Origin: Siphonodentalium dalli
Taxonomy: Eukaryota > Mollusca > Scaphopoda > Gadilida > Siphonodentaliidae
DNA length: 64,000 bases
Direction of reading: 5' to 3'
Assembly (NCBI GenBank): GCA_032622095.1
Contig: CP136064.1
Location: 262,797,863 to 262,861,862, forward strand
Positions 33,328 through 45,469 of this stretch are shown in pieces. Numbering within the stretch: position 1 is the first letter of the stretch; each line of letters starts with the position of its first letter. The notes under the pieces were generated by a model that was given only the letters and a program-made list of their open reading frames with translations, was not told where the DNA came from and did no database searches. The translations under genes and the position numbers were made by a program.

Positions 33328-35826
33328 TTATTGAGTTTGTTTGCACGGAAGTGGCAACAGTTTCTCCTCCTTCTGCGGTCTAATACATTCATACAGTCGC
33401 TGCCAAAACATATGCTCCCCGAATCCTTCAGTGTATGTAATGTAAGTATCAAGCTCTCTGTGTTCCTTCATCTCCATGGGAATAAGCGACTCTGGAACGA
33501 AGCTGTATTCCACCAGAATAACGACGTTTCTATCAGAGTATATACCTTCCATTTTCGCCATGTTGAATTCATATCTGCACCACGAGCTCCGCACGTAGTC
33601 ACGTGATAAAATGACGACTGTACGTCTGCTATTATTAATAGCATTTAAGATGTTGGATGCAATTGCTTCGCCCGGCATAAAATCTCTCTGATGTAGACAC
33701 AATTTCAAACCGCGATCTTCCTCTAGAATTGGGATAATTTTACGGAAAATGAATTGATAATCCTCTGCTGCGTACGATATAAACACATCCCATTTGTACT
33801 CGTGTAAAGCCAGATTATCATAATCGTAATATTTCGACCGGAACAGATTGTACAAATACTGAAGTTTTAACCTCTCTTTATAAATCATCCCAATTAGAAT
33901 AGCGATAATTGCCAATGTGTTACATATTACACCAAACGCGATTATCAATGAGAAGGTGGCACAATTTAATTCCAGAGCGAGCAGTATGTTACCGATATCA
34001 GATTGTACAGTGGTTCCGTTCGGTAAGGTGCACTCAACAATGTGGTCATATGAAACATTTACACGTGTGTTTGTAAGCCAGTGAATGTAGTCAATGTTTT
34101 TGCACGAGCACTCCGGGGAATTCCCTGTAATGTCCAATCGAAACCCTGAACCAAACATTACCAGGGTTCTCCTGACAGACGCGGGTATTGTACTGATTCT
34201 GTTCCGTTTTAAACTGATGAACTGCAAACTCTTCATATGTGATATTTCTATGTTGATTTCGGTGATCGTATTGCCATTAAGAAGAATGGTTTTCATCTTT
34301 GTTTGATTAATGAAGATGTCATTATGTACGTCTCGTATATTGTTCACGCCAAGGTCAATCATCTCCAAATATCTCAATTCACTGAAAATGGCGCGGTGTT
34401 CAGGTCTCGACAAGACTATCCCCATCAAGTTATGACTGAGGTGTAGCTTTTTCAATCGTTTGCCGGCGTCGAAGAAACTAACTGACACACTACTGCATTG
34501 GTTTCCAGACAAATCGAGCATCGAGAGTGTCTCCATTGGCTGCAGGGAAACCCAATGTAATGCACCATTGTAACTATAATCGTAAATCTCCAGTGTTGGA
34601 ATAACACCGTAGGCAAAGTCTAGATAATCACGCTTCATTAGAGATCTGCTTACATCTAAATATATTAGAGATTTCAAAGATGATAATTGCGCATAGGCGG
34701 CTTGTGATGGGAGTAATCGGTTATAGCTCATGAAAAGATACTGGAGACCTTTCGGTAATAATTCTGGAAGCCCCGTCTCTACCGCCTCGATCGCGTTTGC
34801 ACCTATGTCAATGGAGCGCAAAGTCGTGTTTGTCATCCAAGATACGTGTTGTTTGCCGAGCATCACGCCTACGTCATAACGTCCAGTTATTTTGCTTACT
34901 TGTAGCAATACCAGCGTGGTCGACCCCCGAAATGGATAGAACGATGTTGCTAACACGTCCAATCCCAACCCTGGGTTGCGAGAAATATCCAAATGGCCGA
35001 CAGTGCGCACATGTGCAAATGTGGCGGGATGAATGGATTGAATGTTGCAATCACTAAGAGTGATGTTTCTGAGGTTAGGAATCGATTTGAAGAAATCCCG
35101 ATTGAGACGGTTTATTTGACAGAAGCCATAAGAATATCCCATCTTCAATGTCGTAAGATTAAAGAGGTTAACGGTGTCGGAGCTGAACGTGGCATTACTG
35201 AGTCCGTCTATCATCAGTTCTTCTAAAGATGTGAGTTTACCCAATGAATCGAGAGGGTAATGGTAAGATGGGTCCATGAATTGTATGTTACGACTCATAT
35301 ACAGAGTCTTTAGATTCACCAGGTTGATAAACAATTTTTCTGTGTAAGTCGATTGTGTCATTTTCAAATGATTCCCGGTTAAATCTAGTTCTATGAGTTC
35401 CATTAGACCATCAAATGCCAGAGGCTCCAATGTATCTATTCTGTTTTTTGACAAATCAAGTATGAGCAACACAGATGCACGCGTGAACACGTGATTAAGG
35501 ATAACCTCCAAATGGTTATGACTGAGATCGAGGGACAGACAGCCAGAATAGAATTCCGGGATCTCGGTAAATCCTTCCGATGGACACTCACATATCCATC
35601 CTGTTAACGTGAAGACGTCGCCTCTTCTCATTTGACAATTGCCAGCTGGCCTAATCATACTGGACCAATCACTGCTGCCACGAAGGGTCACATGTTGAGA
35701 ATCAATCACGCTCGTGAGAAAAACTGCATACAGATAAACCAATAACATCTCCATCGTGTTGTAAACGCACAGCAAAAGGTACTGAAAGGACATAAGCAAA
35801 AAATAATAATCATAGGATGGTCTCAT
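33328..35826 (-). CDS. Toll-like receptor, single exon, 832 aa
   Basis: Type I membrane receptor of innate immunity. The N-terminus is hydrophobic; the signal peptide is probably used from Met25 (MEMLLVYLYAVFLTSVIDSQ), as the 24 residues before it look like an upstream extension. LRRs run from about 90 to 560 (LDLSHNHL, LDLSKNRI, LDLTGNHL, LDLSGNQ, LHLSHNL, LKRNRI). One LRRCT follows with cysteines near 573, 575, 599 and 622, so it is a single-cysteine-cluster type. The membrane segment is about 625-649. The TIR domain is about 677-815: box 1 DVFISYA (680), box 2 RDFMPGE (714), box 3 FW (807). TIR-TIR contact with MyD88-type adaptors is expected from the family. The frame is intact and intronless. 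On the minus strand AATAAA overlaps the stop (33327-33332) and could serve polyadenylation. The ligand is unknown. Confidence 0.96.
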   Translation of the reverse strand: MRPSYDYYFLLMSFQYLLLCVYNTMEMLLVYLYAVFLTSVIDSQHVTLRGSSDWSSMIRPAGNCQMRRGDVFTLTGWICECPSEGFTEIPEFYSGCLSLDLSHNHLEVILNHVFTRASVLLILDLSKNRIDTLEPLAFDGLMELIELDLTGNHLKMTQSTYTEKLFINLVNLKTLYMSRNIQFMDPSYHYPLDSLGKLTSLEELMIDGLSNATFSSDTVNLFNLTTLKMGYSYGFCQINRLNRDFFKSIPNLRNITLSDCNIQSIHPATFAHVRTVGHLDISRNPGLGLDVLATSFYPFRGSTTLVLLQVSKITGRYDVGVMLGKQHVSWMTNTTLRSIDIGANAIEAVETGLPELLPKGLQYLFMSYNRLLPSQAAYAQLSSLKSLIYLDVSRSLMKRDYLDFAYGVIPTLEIYDYSYNGALHWVSLQPMETLSMLDLSGNQCSSVSVSFFDAGKRLKKLHLSHNLMGIVLSRPEHRAIFSELRYLEMIDLGVNNIRDVHNDIFINQTKMKTILLNGNTITEINIEISHMKSLQFISLKRNRISTIPASVRRTLVMFGSGFRLDITGNSPECSCKNIDYIHWLTNTRVNVSYDHIVECTLPNGTTVQSDIGNILLALELNCATFSLIIAFGVICNTLAIIAILIGMIYKERLKLQYLYNLFRSKYYDYDNLALHEYKWDVFISYAAEDYQFIFRKIIPILEEDRGLKLCLHQRDFMPGEAIASNILNAINNSRRTVVILSRDYVRSSWCRYEFNMAKMEGIYSDRNVVILVEYSFVPESLIPMEMKEHRELDTYITYTEGFGEHMFWQRLYECIRPQKEEKLLPLPCKQTQ

Positions 35827-35868
35827 ATATAGAGGATCTACAACGAGCCACCAGTTTATCTGAGGTCT

Positions 35869-37656
35869 AGACCTAATTTAATGGACGAATTTTGTAAATT
35901 CCGCTATAAATTGGGATGAGTTGTAGATTCTATTTATTACATGATCCAAAACATTCTTAAATCAACAAATGGGACGCGAAACTAAGGTGACGTTCACACA
36001 TAGCCGGTGAAGCCGTTACCCGGCGAACCCGTTAGCCGGCGAAGGTTGGGCAGAGTGTTTACACATCGCCGGCGAAGATAAGCATATATTCATGTGTCTC
36101 CTTTACTTGTTAATAGTTTTCGTTTTAGTTCTCACTGAACTGCAATATGATATTGCTGTACACCTGTAAACATCTAGCCGCTTCCTGTTAGAGATATGGT
36201 TGGGCAGTATAGTGAAATGAAACTTTTTAGAAATGGAAATGCTGAAATTATTAACATCCAACTCAAACTTTCAGGTATTGCTATTGGTAATTTTATAGAT
36301 ATTTAAAAAACATTGTTAATGGTTTGTTTGGATTCATATACAGCATGTGAAGTGAGTGTCGCACCAAAAGCATGGCCATTGTCAGTTTTGAGATCTTTTC
36401 GTCGCATACATCTACAAATTGGTGTCTAATCATTCGGATTGGATTTTATATTATATATATAAGTTTCAACATCGCGAATCTATTGTGACACATTTTCCGT
36501 TTGCACATTATACAATAAAATATGTTTTTCATTTTACTCGGGCGTTCACCATGTCCATGTATATAGGGCCGTGGCGATGGGGTGTCTCATCCCAACTTTA
36601 ATCAAAATATTCAAAAGCTGGAAATTTCATACCTGACACGGCAATAGTTGGACATTTGACACCAGCAATATGTTGAAATTGTTCTCGTAGTTTTATTTTC
36701 ATCAATTTGTTATTGGTGATTTCTTTAGGCAACATTTGCTTATTTTTTTACCAAATTGTTGGACTGAAATGACCATCAGTTGGAAATGATCCAACCTTAT
36801 TAGAGGTGCGTCAAGTTTGGAAAATGTCCAACAATTGGAAATATTAAGGCTGAATGCTAGGGTTTTGCAATTTTCAGGGTTCAGATTAAAAAAATTCTCA
36901 CACCTGCCATAACCACGGTCGGTCGATAAATTCCAAAGATGAACAGTCCCACACTCAGATTTAGATTATTGAACTAATTTTCCATTAAGTTTGAATCCAT
37001 AGAAACGTGCCATCCCATTTCCTCCATATATATATATGGACATACATGTACATGAATTAATTCCCTCGAATGCGCAACAAATGTACCATGCACATGCAGA
37101 GTACGTGTACCATCATCGGTTAGTATTTATAATAATAGCTTATAACCAAGGTGCGTGACCACCGACCTGACAGCTGATTAGAGACAATCAAACTGGCACA
37201 CTGACCAATATATACACAGGTGAAAAGCGGGCTGGTCTATCAGAGATTACACAATACTATTGTTCGAGTTAATTGTTGAAAGGAAATCACCCATGACGGC
37301 ATGACCACAGATAAACATCTAACTTAACCGCAGAGCGAATTAGAATCCACACGACAATCAGGTGCTTGTACTAAATCATTTTATCCAAAAGTTGAAAACC
37401 GTATAGCTGAGTATCCGGATAGCCGTAATTCTTATCCGGCGAAGTATAAACACTCTATTGTTATCGCTGCCGGCTAAAGCGAATGCGATCTTCGCCGGGT
37501 AATGTATAAACACCCCCTAAGATCGGCTTCTATAAGGCATGCGATGACGTTTCACGCAACTATGCGTTGTTTGTCCGCGTAAAGAAATAGTCCCAGATAA
37601 ATAAAGATTCTTTGGGGTATTTAATGGCAAATATTTAATGACATAACTTTTCAAAC
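35869..37656 (+). repeat. TLR-flanking direct repeat, 5'-side copy, split by a transposon
   Basis: 35869-35985 and 37521-37656 together match 32888-33158. The interruption is the TAA-flanked element at 35986-37517. The uninterrupted sister copy reads AAATTAACATCGGC where this one reads AAACTAA[element]TAAGATCGGC. Confidence 0.82.
35986..37517. mobile_element. 1.53-kb non-autonomous element with TAA duplication (PIF/Harbinger-like)
   Basis: TAA at 35983-35985 and 37518-37520. The left end is GGTGACGTTCACACATAGCC and the right end is ...GCCGGGTAATGTATAAACACCCCC. CCGGCGAA/TTCGCCGG motifs are repeated near both ends. No transposase frame is present. The element lies upstream of the TLR start and could affect its promoter, but nothing in the sequence shows that. 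Confidence 0.75.
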
Positions 37657-38080
37657 TCTTCATTCATTATTCATTATAGTTTGTTGGAAAAATATTGGAA
37701 GCCATAGTATTTTGAGACGTAGCGTACTACATGTAAACAGACCGTGACGACAAACTGGAAGTCAAAGGTAACCTGGTACTATATCCTGTTATTAAACGAA
37801 CGTTTAATATCACAATTTACAAAATGGGTTTATTGAATGGAATAAGGGTAGGATCATGTAATAAATAGCGTTATATCCAAAGTAGTTTCCAGTATAAATA
37901 CGTCAATCAGATTAAACATACCACATATCAGAGACTTCAAGTTAAGGTAAATGCATAAAACTGGCATTTGAATACTACTACATTGTATTAACAAGAATGC
38001 CAAACTTCCGATATAAAATGAAAGTTGGCAAAAACAAAATCTTGTTATATGTTGCACGATGACACCATCATATGCTCAGA
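37657..38080. other. no feature recognised
   Basis: AT-rich spacer between the TLR flank and the 43-bp satellite. Confidence 0.45.
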
Positions 38081-38645
38081 AATACAGACACCGTATGTGG
38101 GCGACGAGAGTATACAGAGTCAGAATACAGACACCGTATGTGGGCGACGATAGTATACAGAGTCAGAAATACAGACACCGTATGTGGGCGACGATAGTAT
38201 ACCGAGTCAGAAATACAGACACCGTATGTGGGCGACGATAGTATACAGAGTCAGAATACAGACACCGTATGTGGGCGACGATAGTATACAGAGTCAGAAT
38301 ACAGACACCGTATGTGGGCGACGATAGTATACAGAGTCAGAATACAGACACCGTATGTGGGCGACGATAGTATACAGAGTCAGAAATACAGACACGGTAT
38401 GTGGGCGACGATAGTATACAGAGTCAGAATACAGACACCGTATGTGGGCGACGATAGTATACAGAGTCAGAATACAGACACCGTATGTGGGCGACGATAG
38501 CATACAGAGTCAGAAATACAGACACCGTATGTGGGCGACGATAGTATACAGAGTCAGAATACAGACACCGTATGTGGGCGACGATAGTATACAGAGTCAG
38601 AATACAGAAATACAGACACCGTGTGGGCGACGATAGTATTCTGAG
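38081..38645 (+). repeat. 43/44-bp satellite, about 13 copies
   Basis: AATACAGACACCGTATGTGG then GCGACGATAGTATACAGAGTCAG repeats with a 43-bp period, or 44 where AAATACAG replaces AATACAG. It is near-identical throughout. Periodic open frames on both strands are artefacts. Confidence 0.93.
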
Positions 38646-38772
38646 TCAGAATACAGTACTATCCCAGAATACAGTACTAACCCAGAATACAGTACTATCC
38701 TAGAATACAGTACTAACCCAGAATACAGTACGATCCCAGAATAGAGTACTATCCCAGAATACAGTACTATCG
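38646..38772 (+). repeat. 18-bp minisatellite, about 7 copies
   Basis: AATACAGTACTATCCCAG/AATACAGTACTAACCCAG repeats directly after the 43-bp satellite. It shares AATACAG with it, so it probably arose from its edge. Confidence 0.9.
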
Positions 38773-40557
38773 CCAACAAACATAGTTTGTATGTGATAAC
38801 TGATATGACGCGATGGCACCATCATATATTCAGAATGATGTTGCCCACATACGAACGTTTTATTGTGATAAATTATATGAAACGACTATGTTCAGAATAC
38901 TGTGATTTTGTTTATAAACAACACACTTACATAAACTCGCCTCACAGATAGCTGCCAGATATATTTTTCTCTAGGCGGAGGCGGGAAAAAATTCCGGACA
39001 CCAAGCCACTTTTTAAATGTTGACCTATCTTCGCACCACCATTTGTTTACAAATAATTTCCGGTGTATTTTCAGAGACCAATATTTTGTGGCCAATTCAG
39101 TTAATCGGTGGTAATGGCGGAGCCAAATGCGAGAAACGGGTATTTGTGGTAGTATATTCGCCCTGTAATTTTTCGAAAACACCACACTGTCACCATTCTA
39201 GTTATCTTCGAACTTAACACGGTATTTCAATACACACATGCCTCGTAATTATCCAAGCTGCAAACCAGTTCAGTCCCCTTGCTACGCTATGTTTGACCGC
39301 TGCCGGCATGTGTATTTTCTTAATTAAATTTAATATTTTTTATTGAAGTGTTTTGTCAGTTACAATTCATTCTGGCTTGATCTAGACAATTTTCAAACGA
39401 ATATGGACAGTTCTGTTTCTCAGAATAATGCAGAATGAATTGTAACCTACAAAATTTTCAAATAAATAAATGTGACATGTCTTCACATTACGTGTATGTG
39501 CGGGCAGGGGTAACTCTACATGGAGCTCGGTAATTATCAATGAAATGTATAGTGACTGCAGTCATAGAAAACACTCAGCCAATTCACGACTTTTTAAAAA
39601 CAAATTTAATGCGCTGGATAAAACATAGTCCCTCAATTAGTATCACTCTTACCGCTACAAATGCTGATTTAGGTAAAACAAATTGCCATATAAAGCAGAA
39701 ATAAATATGCACAAAAATTAGTTTCTGCTGTAACTGATATCTTTTTCAGATCTTTGTCACTTACAAATGATTTTTCATCGGCGACCTGACCCATATCTTT
39801 GATTTGACTTCAACTTGAATGAAAGTGTCTATGACACTGTAGCTCAACTTGTATTGGGGATTATTTCATGTGTTACAGTCAAGTGAGCGATTAGGAATGC
39901 GGAAAGTTAAAATGTCTAAGTAATACTAGATGTCAAATGAGGATATATATATATAAAGTAACTTCCAAGATGTCTGCCATGTTTTTTACCGAGTTTCGGA
40001 ATAAAATAGATGGCTCCCATCTAGAGGTCACCCCGAAAATCCACATGACGTTTGCTGACCTGTAGGGTGTGCTAACCGAAAACTGTTGACGGACGCACGG
40101 CTCGGCGCACGGGAGAACGAAAGCACGCAAAGACGGACGACGGACGCCAACCCAAGACAATAGCTCAAACATGACTTCAAGTTGAGCTAAAAATGGAAAT
40201 TGCTTTTACTAATTGCATGTATGTTTCACGCCGTCTCTGTTTCGTGTCAAGAAATGTTGTCACATAATATCGAGACAATGATATTTAGGGAATAACGGTG
40301 TGTTCGGAAAGTTACATGGCGAATATACTGGCTGGCTGTCAAATTGTGTTAAACCTATAATAATTGTTTATTCTTACGCCATGTGTACATGGGTTTAAAG
40401 AATTAGATATAAGAAAAACACAAATAATTAACAAGAGCATGGCGTGGACATCAAATTCACTGGAAATGTATTCAAATGTATATATGATGGATGTGACAAA
40501 TCGATACATATATAAATATTATTCAATATCATTAGATTTTCAACGTTCGGTCTGTGG
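38773..40557. other. no intact gene; degraded repeats
   Basis: 39484-39530 resembles the flanks of the Harbinger-like element at 29811. 39958-40085 (CCAAGATGTCTGCCATG, CTCCCATCTAGAGGTCAC, GGTGTGCTAA) is a diverged relative of 53455-53600 inside the 4683-bp unit. An inverted pair TTACAATTCATTCTG/CAGAATGAATTGTAA lies at about 39359 and 39430. Confidence 0.5.
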
Positions 40558-41250
40558 TCATTGAAAACTGAGGAGAACGGCTAGTTTTCGGTTGACTATA
40601 CCGAGAAACATGCAAAGCCTCTTCGTGAAACTGGGCTTGCTATTTAACAAAAGGATGCGGAATTTAGCTTCATTGTGGAAGTTATAATATGCACGGGGTA
40701 TGTGTAGTTTTCTTTCATCTACAAAAGCATCACAGCTAAGAAGCGTGTGGTATTCATCACCAATCACGTTACGGGTACATAGTTCACATCTGCGTTGAAT
40801 ATAAGGGGTTTTGTTCCAACGACCGCGTTCTACCGGGAGTATATGATTTGCTGTTCTGAATCTTACGAGAATCTGCACATCTTTAAGACTCCGATTATGT
40901 AGGTATTTTTCGACACCAAAGTTTGGTTTGTTTTCCTTGTATGGCAACCCCTTAGTAGAGGCCTCCATTGATGAGGCCCATTCTTGCTTAAATTTATCCT
41001 GCCTTAATTTTACTGCCTTAATAATTATATCGTCTTCTATGTGGTGTTGGCATAACCATGCGTATGACATTCCACATTTGTCAAGCATGTTTTGAATAGG
41101 CGTAAAGTAACATTTCCGCGATGGTCGATATGATCGAGTGATCTTCTCCTTCACCGCATATGCCACAAGCGACGCCGCTGTTTTGTTTATATAGCAACCA
41201 GGTAGTGGCAGTATGCTGCTGTAAAAATATACGCGAAAGAATATCGAACG
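40558..41250 (-). pseudogene. non-LTR retrotransposon tail (jockey/CR1-like reverse transcriptase C-terminus), 5' truncated
   Basis: The minus strand is open to a stop at 40558 and reads, in order, EWASSMEASTKGLPYKENKP, EKYLHNRSLKDVQILVRFRT, ANHILPVERGRWNKTP and RRCELCTRNVIGDEYHTLLS followed by CDAF. The ...LxRFRxxxHxLxxExGRW...RxCxxC...DExHxLLxC pattern is the C-terminal CCHC-like module found after the reverse transcriptase in jockey/CR1-group elements of molluscs and other invertebrates. The frame continues upstream past 41166, where the codon is GTG rather than ATG, to about 41250, where similarity is lost. Endonuclease and RT palm are missing, so it is a dead 5'-truncated copy. Confidence 0.8.
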
Positions 41251-41377
41251 TTGACGCTGATCTGAATCTTTTGCGACAGTTTATCGATAATTGAACCCAC
41301 ACGGCCACCGCAAATCTTTGAGTTTTCAAGCGGTATATTGGCAGCTAGTGTTTAGAATAATATATCAATGGAATGTA

Positions 41378-41428
41378 TCTGTCTGTCTCTGTCTTTCTCT
41401 CTCTATCTCTATCTCTCTCTATTTTCCC
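41378..41428 (+). repeat. CT-rich microsatellite
   Basis: A CTGTCTCTGTCTTTCTCTCTCTAT-type tract, about 50 bp. Confidence 0.8.
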
Positions 41429-41654
41429 AAATAGACATCCACATTTCGGCACGGATTGCGATGAAATTTTCCATGGGTATGTATTTCGGTTCTCCGGGTA
41501 ACATATGTGGTGGGTCCGTAATGTTCAACGTCGCCTTTTTATATCCACAAAGTCACATTACCGAACAGAAACAACACGTACGCTATGTATCTTTTATCGT
41601 ACCTCAAGCAACTGTCCCTAGCCCGGAGAAACCCAGATATAGCATGACATATGG

Positions 41655-41905
41655 TTAATGTTGGCACAACAACCCTCTGCATGGTTGGGCCAACATTGGT
41701 ATCCAGCGTTGTGCCAACGTAATTTTGCTCATTGTGTCAACATTGGGACAACGTTGGACGACATATATACATGTGGGTCACCAGATCACATGGTTAGCAC
41801 AACATAGGTACATGGTTGGAAACTAAACCCTTTGGTTGGCATAACGTTGCCCAACAGAGGGACATGCAACGTTGGAACCTCAAACTAAAATTGTTGGAAT
41901 AACGT
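41655..41905. repeat. degenerate GTTGG/CCAAC repeat
   Basis: GGTTGGGCCAACATTGG, GTTGTGCCAACGT, CAACGTTGG and similar half-palindromes recur every 10-40 bp. This is a diverged relative of the CpG-rich repeat at 2830-3372 with most CpG lost. Confidence 0.6.
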
Positions 41906-42329
41906 TGGGGAACGGTACTGTGTTATTGTTTTGGCATCCAATAATTCGTTCACACCCTATTAGCCACCTTGTCACTGAGGCGAGTTTGGGGAGAAACTAC
42001 TACATGTACGTCAGTTATCCGCGATTTATATGTACGTACACTCAGCATTTGATTCAGAGAAACATATCGGGAAAATTATTAATTAATTTTAAATAACAAA
42101 AGTAGTGCTAAGAAACGTTAACTTACCTCGGATAGCGACACGATGGCTAAAGAATGAACACACTTTGAATTCCAAAATAAAGAAACTGAATCCTTTAGTT
42201 GCCAAAATCAATAAGAAGTAGTAGTCAGTGGATTAAGTAACATGATTAAAAACCAAGTGAGTTACAATTTGCTAACTCTTGGGAACAGAATAATCATGTT
42301 CGGGATATATGTAAAATAAAAATCAACTT

Positions 42330-43110
42330 TTTTTTTTACCAATTTTGGTTGCCATTTTGGAAGCCATATTGAGAACTTTTGTCTAAAAACACATTAGCGT
42401 GACACATTTAAGGCAGATCAAAACAATAAACATTTTCGATACCAAAGATAGTTCTATATACTTGAATAAATGGTCCAAACCGGAAAAGTAAATCTTTGCC
42501 GATTTTGATGTCAAGTTTGTATAGTTTCTATAAAAATCCAATAATTCTAGTAATGTCAGTGGTTGCATTAGTAACGCTTAACCAATGTGCATCAGAAATG
42601 TTAGAATTTAATGTATATAAGGCAGAAAAAACAATTTTATTCATCGACCACAACTTGTAAGCGATTATATGGCATGCTGGGCTAATATTTACCTTTCCCA
42701 GATTTTGGTCGCCATTGTGGCAGCCATTTTCAGACCAAGTGACAATCTTGGTTCCATTGAGTTGAAATATTCATATGTCATGGTATGCCTCACTTAGTTT
42801 GGCCAATTCTGTCCATTTCTTGTTAAAATATGACTAGAATCCTAACGGTGATTTTTTGTTCTGTAAAATATAATTTTCGAGGGATTGGAAGGGGCTAAGA
42901 CCTCATGGACGTCATATTTCATAGCTCCAATGATCAGTTAATATGAATAATACAAATATAAAATCACAAATCTGAACCAGTTCCATGCAGCAGAAACTTA
43001 TCTAGAAGATATTGGTAAAAACAAAAGGTCAAATTTTCCACTTACGGCTGCTACCATTTTGACGGCCATCTTGGACGGGAGTTCCAATTGTACCCTAAAA
43101 ATGTGGCATT
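42330..43110 (+). repeat. ~350-bp diverged tandem units with GCCATTTTGG cores
   Basis: TTTGGTTGCCATTTTGGAAG (42345), TTTTGGTCGCCATTGTGGCA (about 42703) and GCTACCATTTTGACGGCCAT (about 43050) mark three diverged units spaced about 350 bp apart. They belong to the same family as the arms of the 16596-22367 foldback. Confidence 0.6.
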
Positions 43111-44223
43111 ATATTTCGCAGAATCATAATATTATTTATAGTGGTCGAGTGCTTGCTGCTTTCGGCCCAGTGTCCAACAAGAGAACAACACCGCACACCT
43201 ATGCATATAAGTTGTTTTCGTCAAATGTTGCTTGATGTGCATGTTTTTCCGAACATTGATATTTTAGTCTCGAGTAATATGTGCGTTAACTTGTTGTGAA
43301 TGTCAATCGGATTCATATATGTTACAAACAGATATTGAGTTTCCTGGCTAGACTAATTGAAATTGAATCTTCTATATCTCCGGCGGATATCATATCTGTA
43401 TTAGTTCTTACGGACGTGGATCCGGACTTCATGTTTTGTAATATCTCTCATGCAAATACATGTTATTGATAGTACGATAATCTCCACTGAATATGCACGT
43501 TGATGTTCCGTGTATTATTGCTGTTAGATTATATCCATAAGCACGGCAACTCACTAGCAAGCCAGAATGTCACTGAAAAAAGATGTTTTGTCCACGATTC
43601 TTTTGAGTTAGGTGGCATTTGAATTGGATAAAATGGTAAGTAATGAAATACTGCAGGCTAGTAGCAAATATAAACTAGTCATTAGTCTTGATATATAGAT
43701 ATTCAAATTGTGTTTATGGTTTGGTATATGGCGCCTAGGCCATATCACGACATTGTATGCTTATGGGTGGCGGAAAGACAGCGCAGATCTTACCGCGGAA
43801 TCAATATACTCAGTGCACACATAAACCACCTATACACCCCAAACTTGCAAAGATATTGGAAAGTTATTTTCACTTAACATAGACCTCATATCAGTGTTGC
43901 TGATCGGAATTCATAACACCCTCGTCATTGGTTTCGTGTTTTAAGGGGATACAAGTAACTGAGTTTTAGTCAGAGTGATGTGATCAACTCAAAATTACTG
44001 GCATATAGTATTGTGTTCTTATTTACGCAGTAGAGTCCTTTGCGTTTCTAGAGAAAACCTGGAAGTGCCATGCACAAGTGCCCATTGCTGTAAATGCATA
44101 GATTCACATTGTATGACTCATATTCAATGAACATGTGGGAATTGGACATGTATTGCGCAGATCCCCATGTCTCTATGTCTTTATAAACATGTCGTCACTG
44201 GAGTCATGTTTGACCTTTAGTCA
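43111..44223. other. no feature recognised
   Basis: AT-rich sequence with no gene or structured repeat that I can support. Confidence 0.45.
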
Positions 44224-44227
44224 TTAA

Positions 44228-44619
44228 AACTTTACCCAACAAACCGACCAAAACCGGCCAAATAAAGCTTCAACAGCCTAAAATATCTTCGGTCTGTCTC
44301 AATAGAACCATACAAATATGGATATCATTGGAACCGGCTCCTTGATCACATTGTGATAGTTACAGTTATGCCCTGTGCCAATGCATTCTCTTATATATGC
44401 GAGTCGACCATAGGTCGCCTCGCATATATAAGAGAATGCATTGGCCTAAAAAAAATCTTTTTTTAACACTTTTTACCATTTTTTCTTACATTCTTTAACA
44501 ATTTTATAATTTTTAATGTGTTAAGCCAATGCATTCTCTTATATATGCGAGGCGACCTATGGTCGACTCGCATATATAAGAGAATGCATTGGCACAGGGC
44601 CCTTCTGTTGGGTAAAGGG
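44228..44619. mobile_element. TTAA MITE (piggyBac-like ends), copy 2
   Basis: TTAA at 44224-44227 and 44620-44623. The right end GTTGGGTAAAGGG is intact; the left end reads AACTTTACCCAAC, with CC changed to AA. It carries two hairpins with full TGCCAATGCATTCTCTTATA arms (44376-44441 and 44523-44595). It is a close match to 7393-7769 along its length. Confidence 0.88.
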
Positions 44620-44623
44620 TTAA

Positions 44624-45469
44624 ACGCTAATTGAATGGTTGGCTATCAGAGCCACGTAATACTTATGATTGAGAAAAGCAAATGTTGCTCATCTATAAAT
44701 AGATAAATATATGTCGATGCTATTCCGTTCCAAAATATTATTATTGAAAAGTTAACTTATCGCGTGATACCTACAATCATCTACCAGCACTAGAGCGAAC
44801 AAACAAACAAACAAACCATTTAAACGGTTGTTGAAGACTTCTGGTACTCCAACAACAAATCCAGCGAAAAAGGACGTCTCTTCTCTGGCTGTTGTACTTC
44901 TTCGCAAAATTGAAGTGACAACCATATTATGGGATTTCATCTTGTATTTTCATATCCCTCTGATAGCGAGTGTGGTTATCACATAATTATGTCGCACAAA
45001 ATGACATATACAACTGCGCATTTGTTGTTTTATTCTTGGTTACGATTCTCAGAGGTACATTTGTGCGCAATGTTATAACTTTAGAGATGAGGAATGTTGA
45101 GTTTTGTGTTTATCATTTCGCAAATTAAAAAATACGTTAATGACAGAACTACTATTTCATATGACTAATGTAACGAAATGAATGTAACGAATCGCCATAA
45201 TGATAATGTATACCACTGGATACGTCATTTATCCTGTTTTCCCGTATTTGTTTTCACGAAGTATTATACATTTGAGACATGACAAAGCTCATCAGATGTT
45301 TTGATTATATACTTGACCGCCCTATATTTTGGTCTCCGCCATCACGCAAACAATAAATTGCCATTTCATAATGGAACACACACTCTAGCTAATACATCGC
45401 TATAAGGAATACCACATGAGACGTGCTTTGCCCGCATATCGCATTAGTTGTTCACAAAGTGTTGACATT
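44624..45469. other. no feature recognised
   Basis: The open frame at 44752-44940 (-) has no motif. Nothing else is seen. Confidence 0.45.

Noticed and set aside
41081-41329. 82-codon open frame (-) upstream of the retroelement tail
   Set aside because: It overlaps the retroelement in a different frame; the frame continuous with the RT tail is a better reading (NKTAASLVAYAVKEK).
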